A DNA stretch of 5,204 nt from positions 1 to 5,204 of the forward strand of contig CAJMOP010000131.1 of NCBI GenBank assembly GCA_905215115.1, in the 5' to 3' direction. Positions 5,037-5,204 of the stretch are shown in pieces. Every line of letters begins with the position of its first letter. The stretch's first letter is position 1. This stretch comes from an uncultured bacterium. Its GTDB lineage: Bacteria > Actinomycetota > Coriobacteriia > Coriobacteriales > Coriobacteriaceae. The notes beneath the pieces are model-generated. The model saw nothing but the letters and a program-made list of their open reading frames with translations. It had not been told where the DNA came from and did no database searches. A program made the translations under genes and the position numbers.

Positions 5037-5204
5037 CTAGAACCGCGCGACCTGGTGCGTGAGCAGACCTGTCGGAACTTGCGGCGCGGCGCCGCTGACC
5101 TGCGCGGCGGGGAAGAGCACGGCAACGGTAAAGTTGAACGGCTCCTTGCCGGTGTACGTTCCGGCGGCACGGGCCTCATCGGCCAGCAGCTGCGACGCCC
5201 CGGT
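5037..5204 (-). CDS. Unrecognised protein, C-terminal 55 residues
   Basis: Reading leftward from the window edge, this frame is open for 55 codons and ends with TAG at 5039-5037. The start lies outside the window. The peptide contains GTYTGKEPFNFTVAVLFPAA and ends GLLTHQVARF. It is soluble-looking, with one short hydrophobic beta-like stretch (FTVAVLFPAA). Third codon positions are nearly all G or C, which supports this frame over the overlapping minus-strand frame at 4937-5179. I do not recognise the family and propose no function. It converges on the phosphatase genes and shares the hairpin terminator. Confidence 0.72.
   Translation of the reverse strand, partial: TGASQLLADEARAAGTYTGKEPFNFTVAVLFPAAQVSGAAPQVPTGLLTHQVARF

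Noticed and set aside
4937..5179. Minus-strand open frame of 80 codons
   Set aside because: It reads through the terminator hairpin and is out of frame with the better-supported partial gene ending at 5037; its composition is Arg/Ser/Pro-rich, typical of a shadow frame.

Overview
The window is high-GC bacterial DNA. Coding sequences strongly prefer G or C at third codon positions, genes are short and tightly packed, and the promoter regions are AT-richer. Gene content (a His-rich ArsP_2-type metal permease, an HdeD/DUF308 membrane protein, a YaiI/YqxD protein, a nitroreductase and paired histidine phosphatases) and base composition fit a gut actinobacterium of the Coriobacteriia, such as a Collinsella relative. 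That assignment is inferred from style only, and no rRNA or marker gene confirms it.

Layout, left to right. (1) Positions 1-270, minus strand: the N-terminal 90 codons of an unrecognised protein, running off the left edge. (2) Positions 271-441: a divergent regulatory region with a good sigma70-type promoter reading right. Its -10 box lies inside a perfect 9-8-9 inverted repeat, which looks like a repressor operator. (3) Positions 442-1530, plus strand: a predicted heavy-metal/manganese exporter with two homologous halves joined by a long His/Asp/Glu/Cys-rich loop. (4) Positions 1531-1636: a short convergent spacer made almost entirely of two inverted copies of a 33-nt element. The right copy also forms an intrinsic terminator for the leftward operon. 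(5) Positions 1637-2722, minus strand: a two-gene operon, HdeD-like membrane protein then a YaiI/YqxD (UPF0178) protein, with stop and start codons directly abutting. (6) Positions 2723-2957: a second divergent region, with a 19-bp DtxR/IdeR-like box just upstream of the rightward gene. (7) Positions 2958-4908, plus strand: an FMN nitroreductase-family protein, then two tandem paralogous histidine phosphatases 17 nt apart. A strong hairpin sits between the nitroreductase and the first phosphatase. (8) Positions 4909-5036: a 14-bp terminator hairpin serving convergent transcripts. (9) Positions 5037-5204, minus strand: the last 55 codons of an unrecognised protein.

Working together: a loose theme is metal and redox homeostasis (metal exporter under an operator; flavin reductase behind an iron/manganese-regulator-like box), but no single pathway joins all the genes. 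I see no CRISPR array, phage, toxin-antitoxin, transposase or RNA gene. The genes are mostly ordinary conserved families. The least explained signals are non-coding: the inverted 33-nt repeat pair, the 367-392 operator, the 2911-2929 box and the 3665-3695 hairpin. No gene-free stretch exceeds 300 bases.
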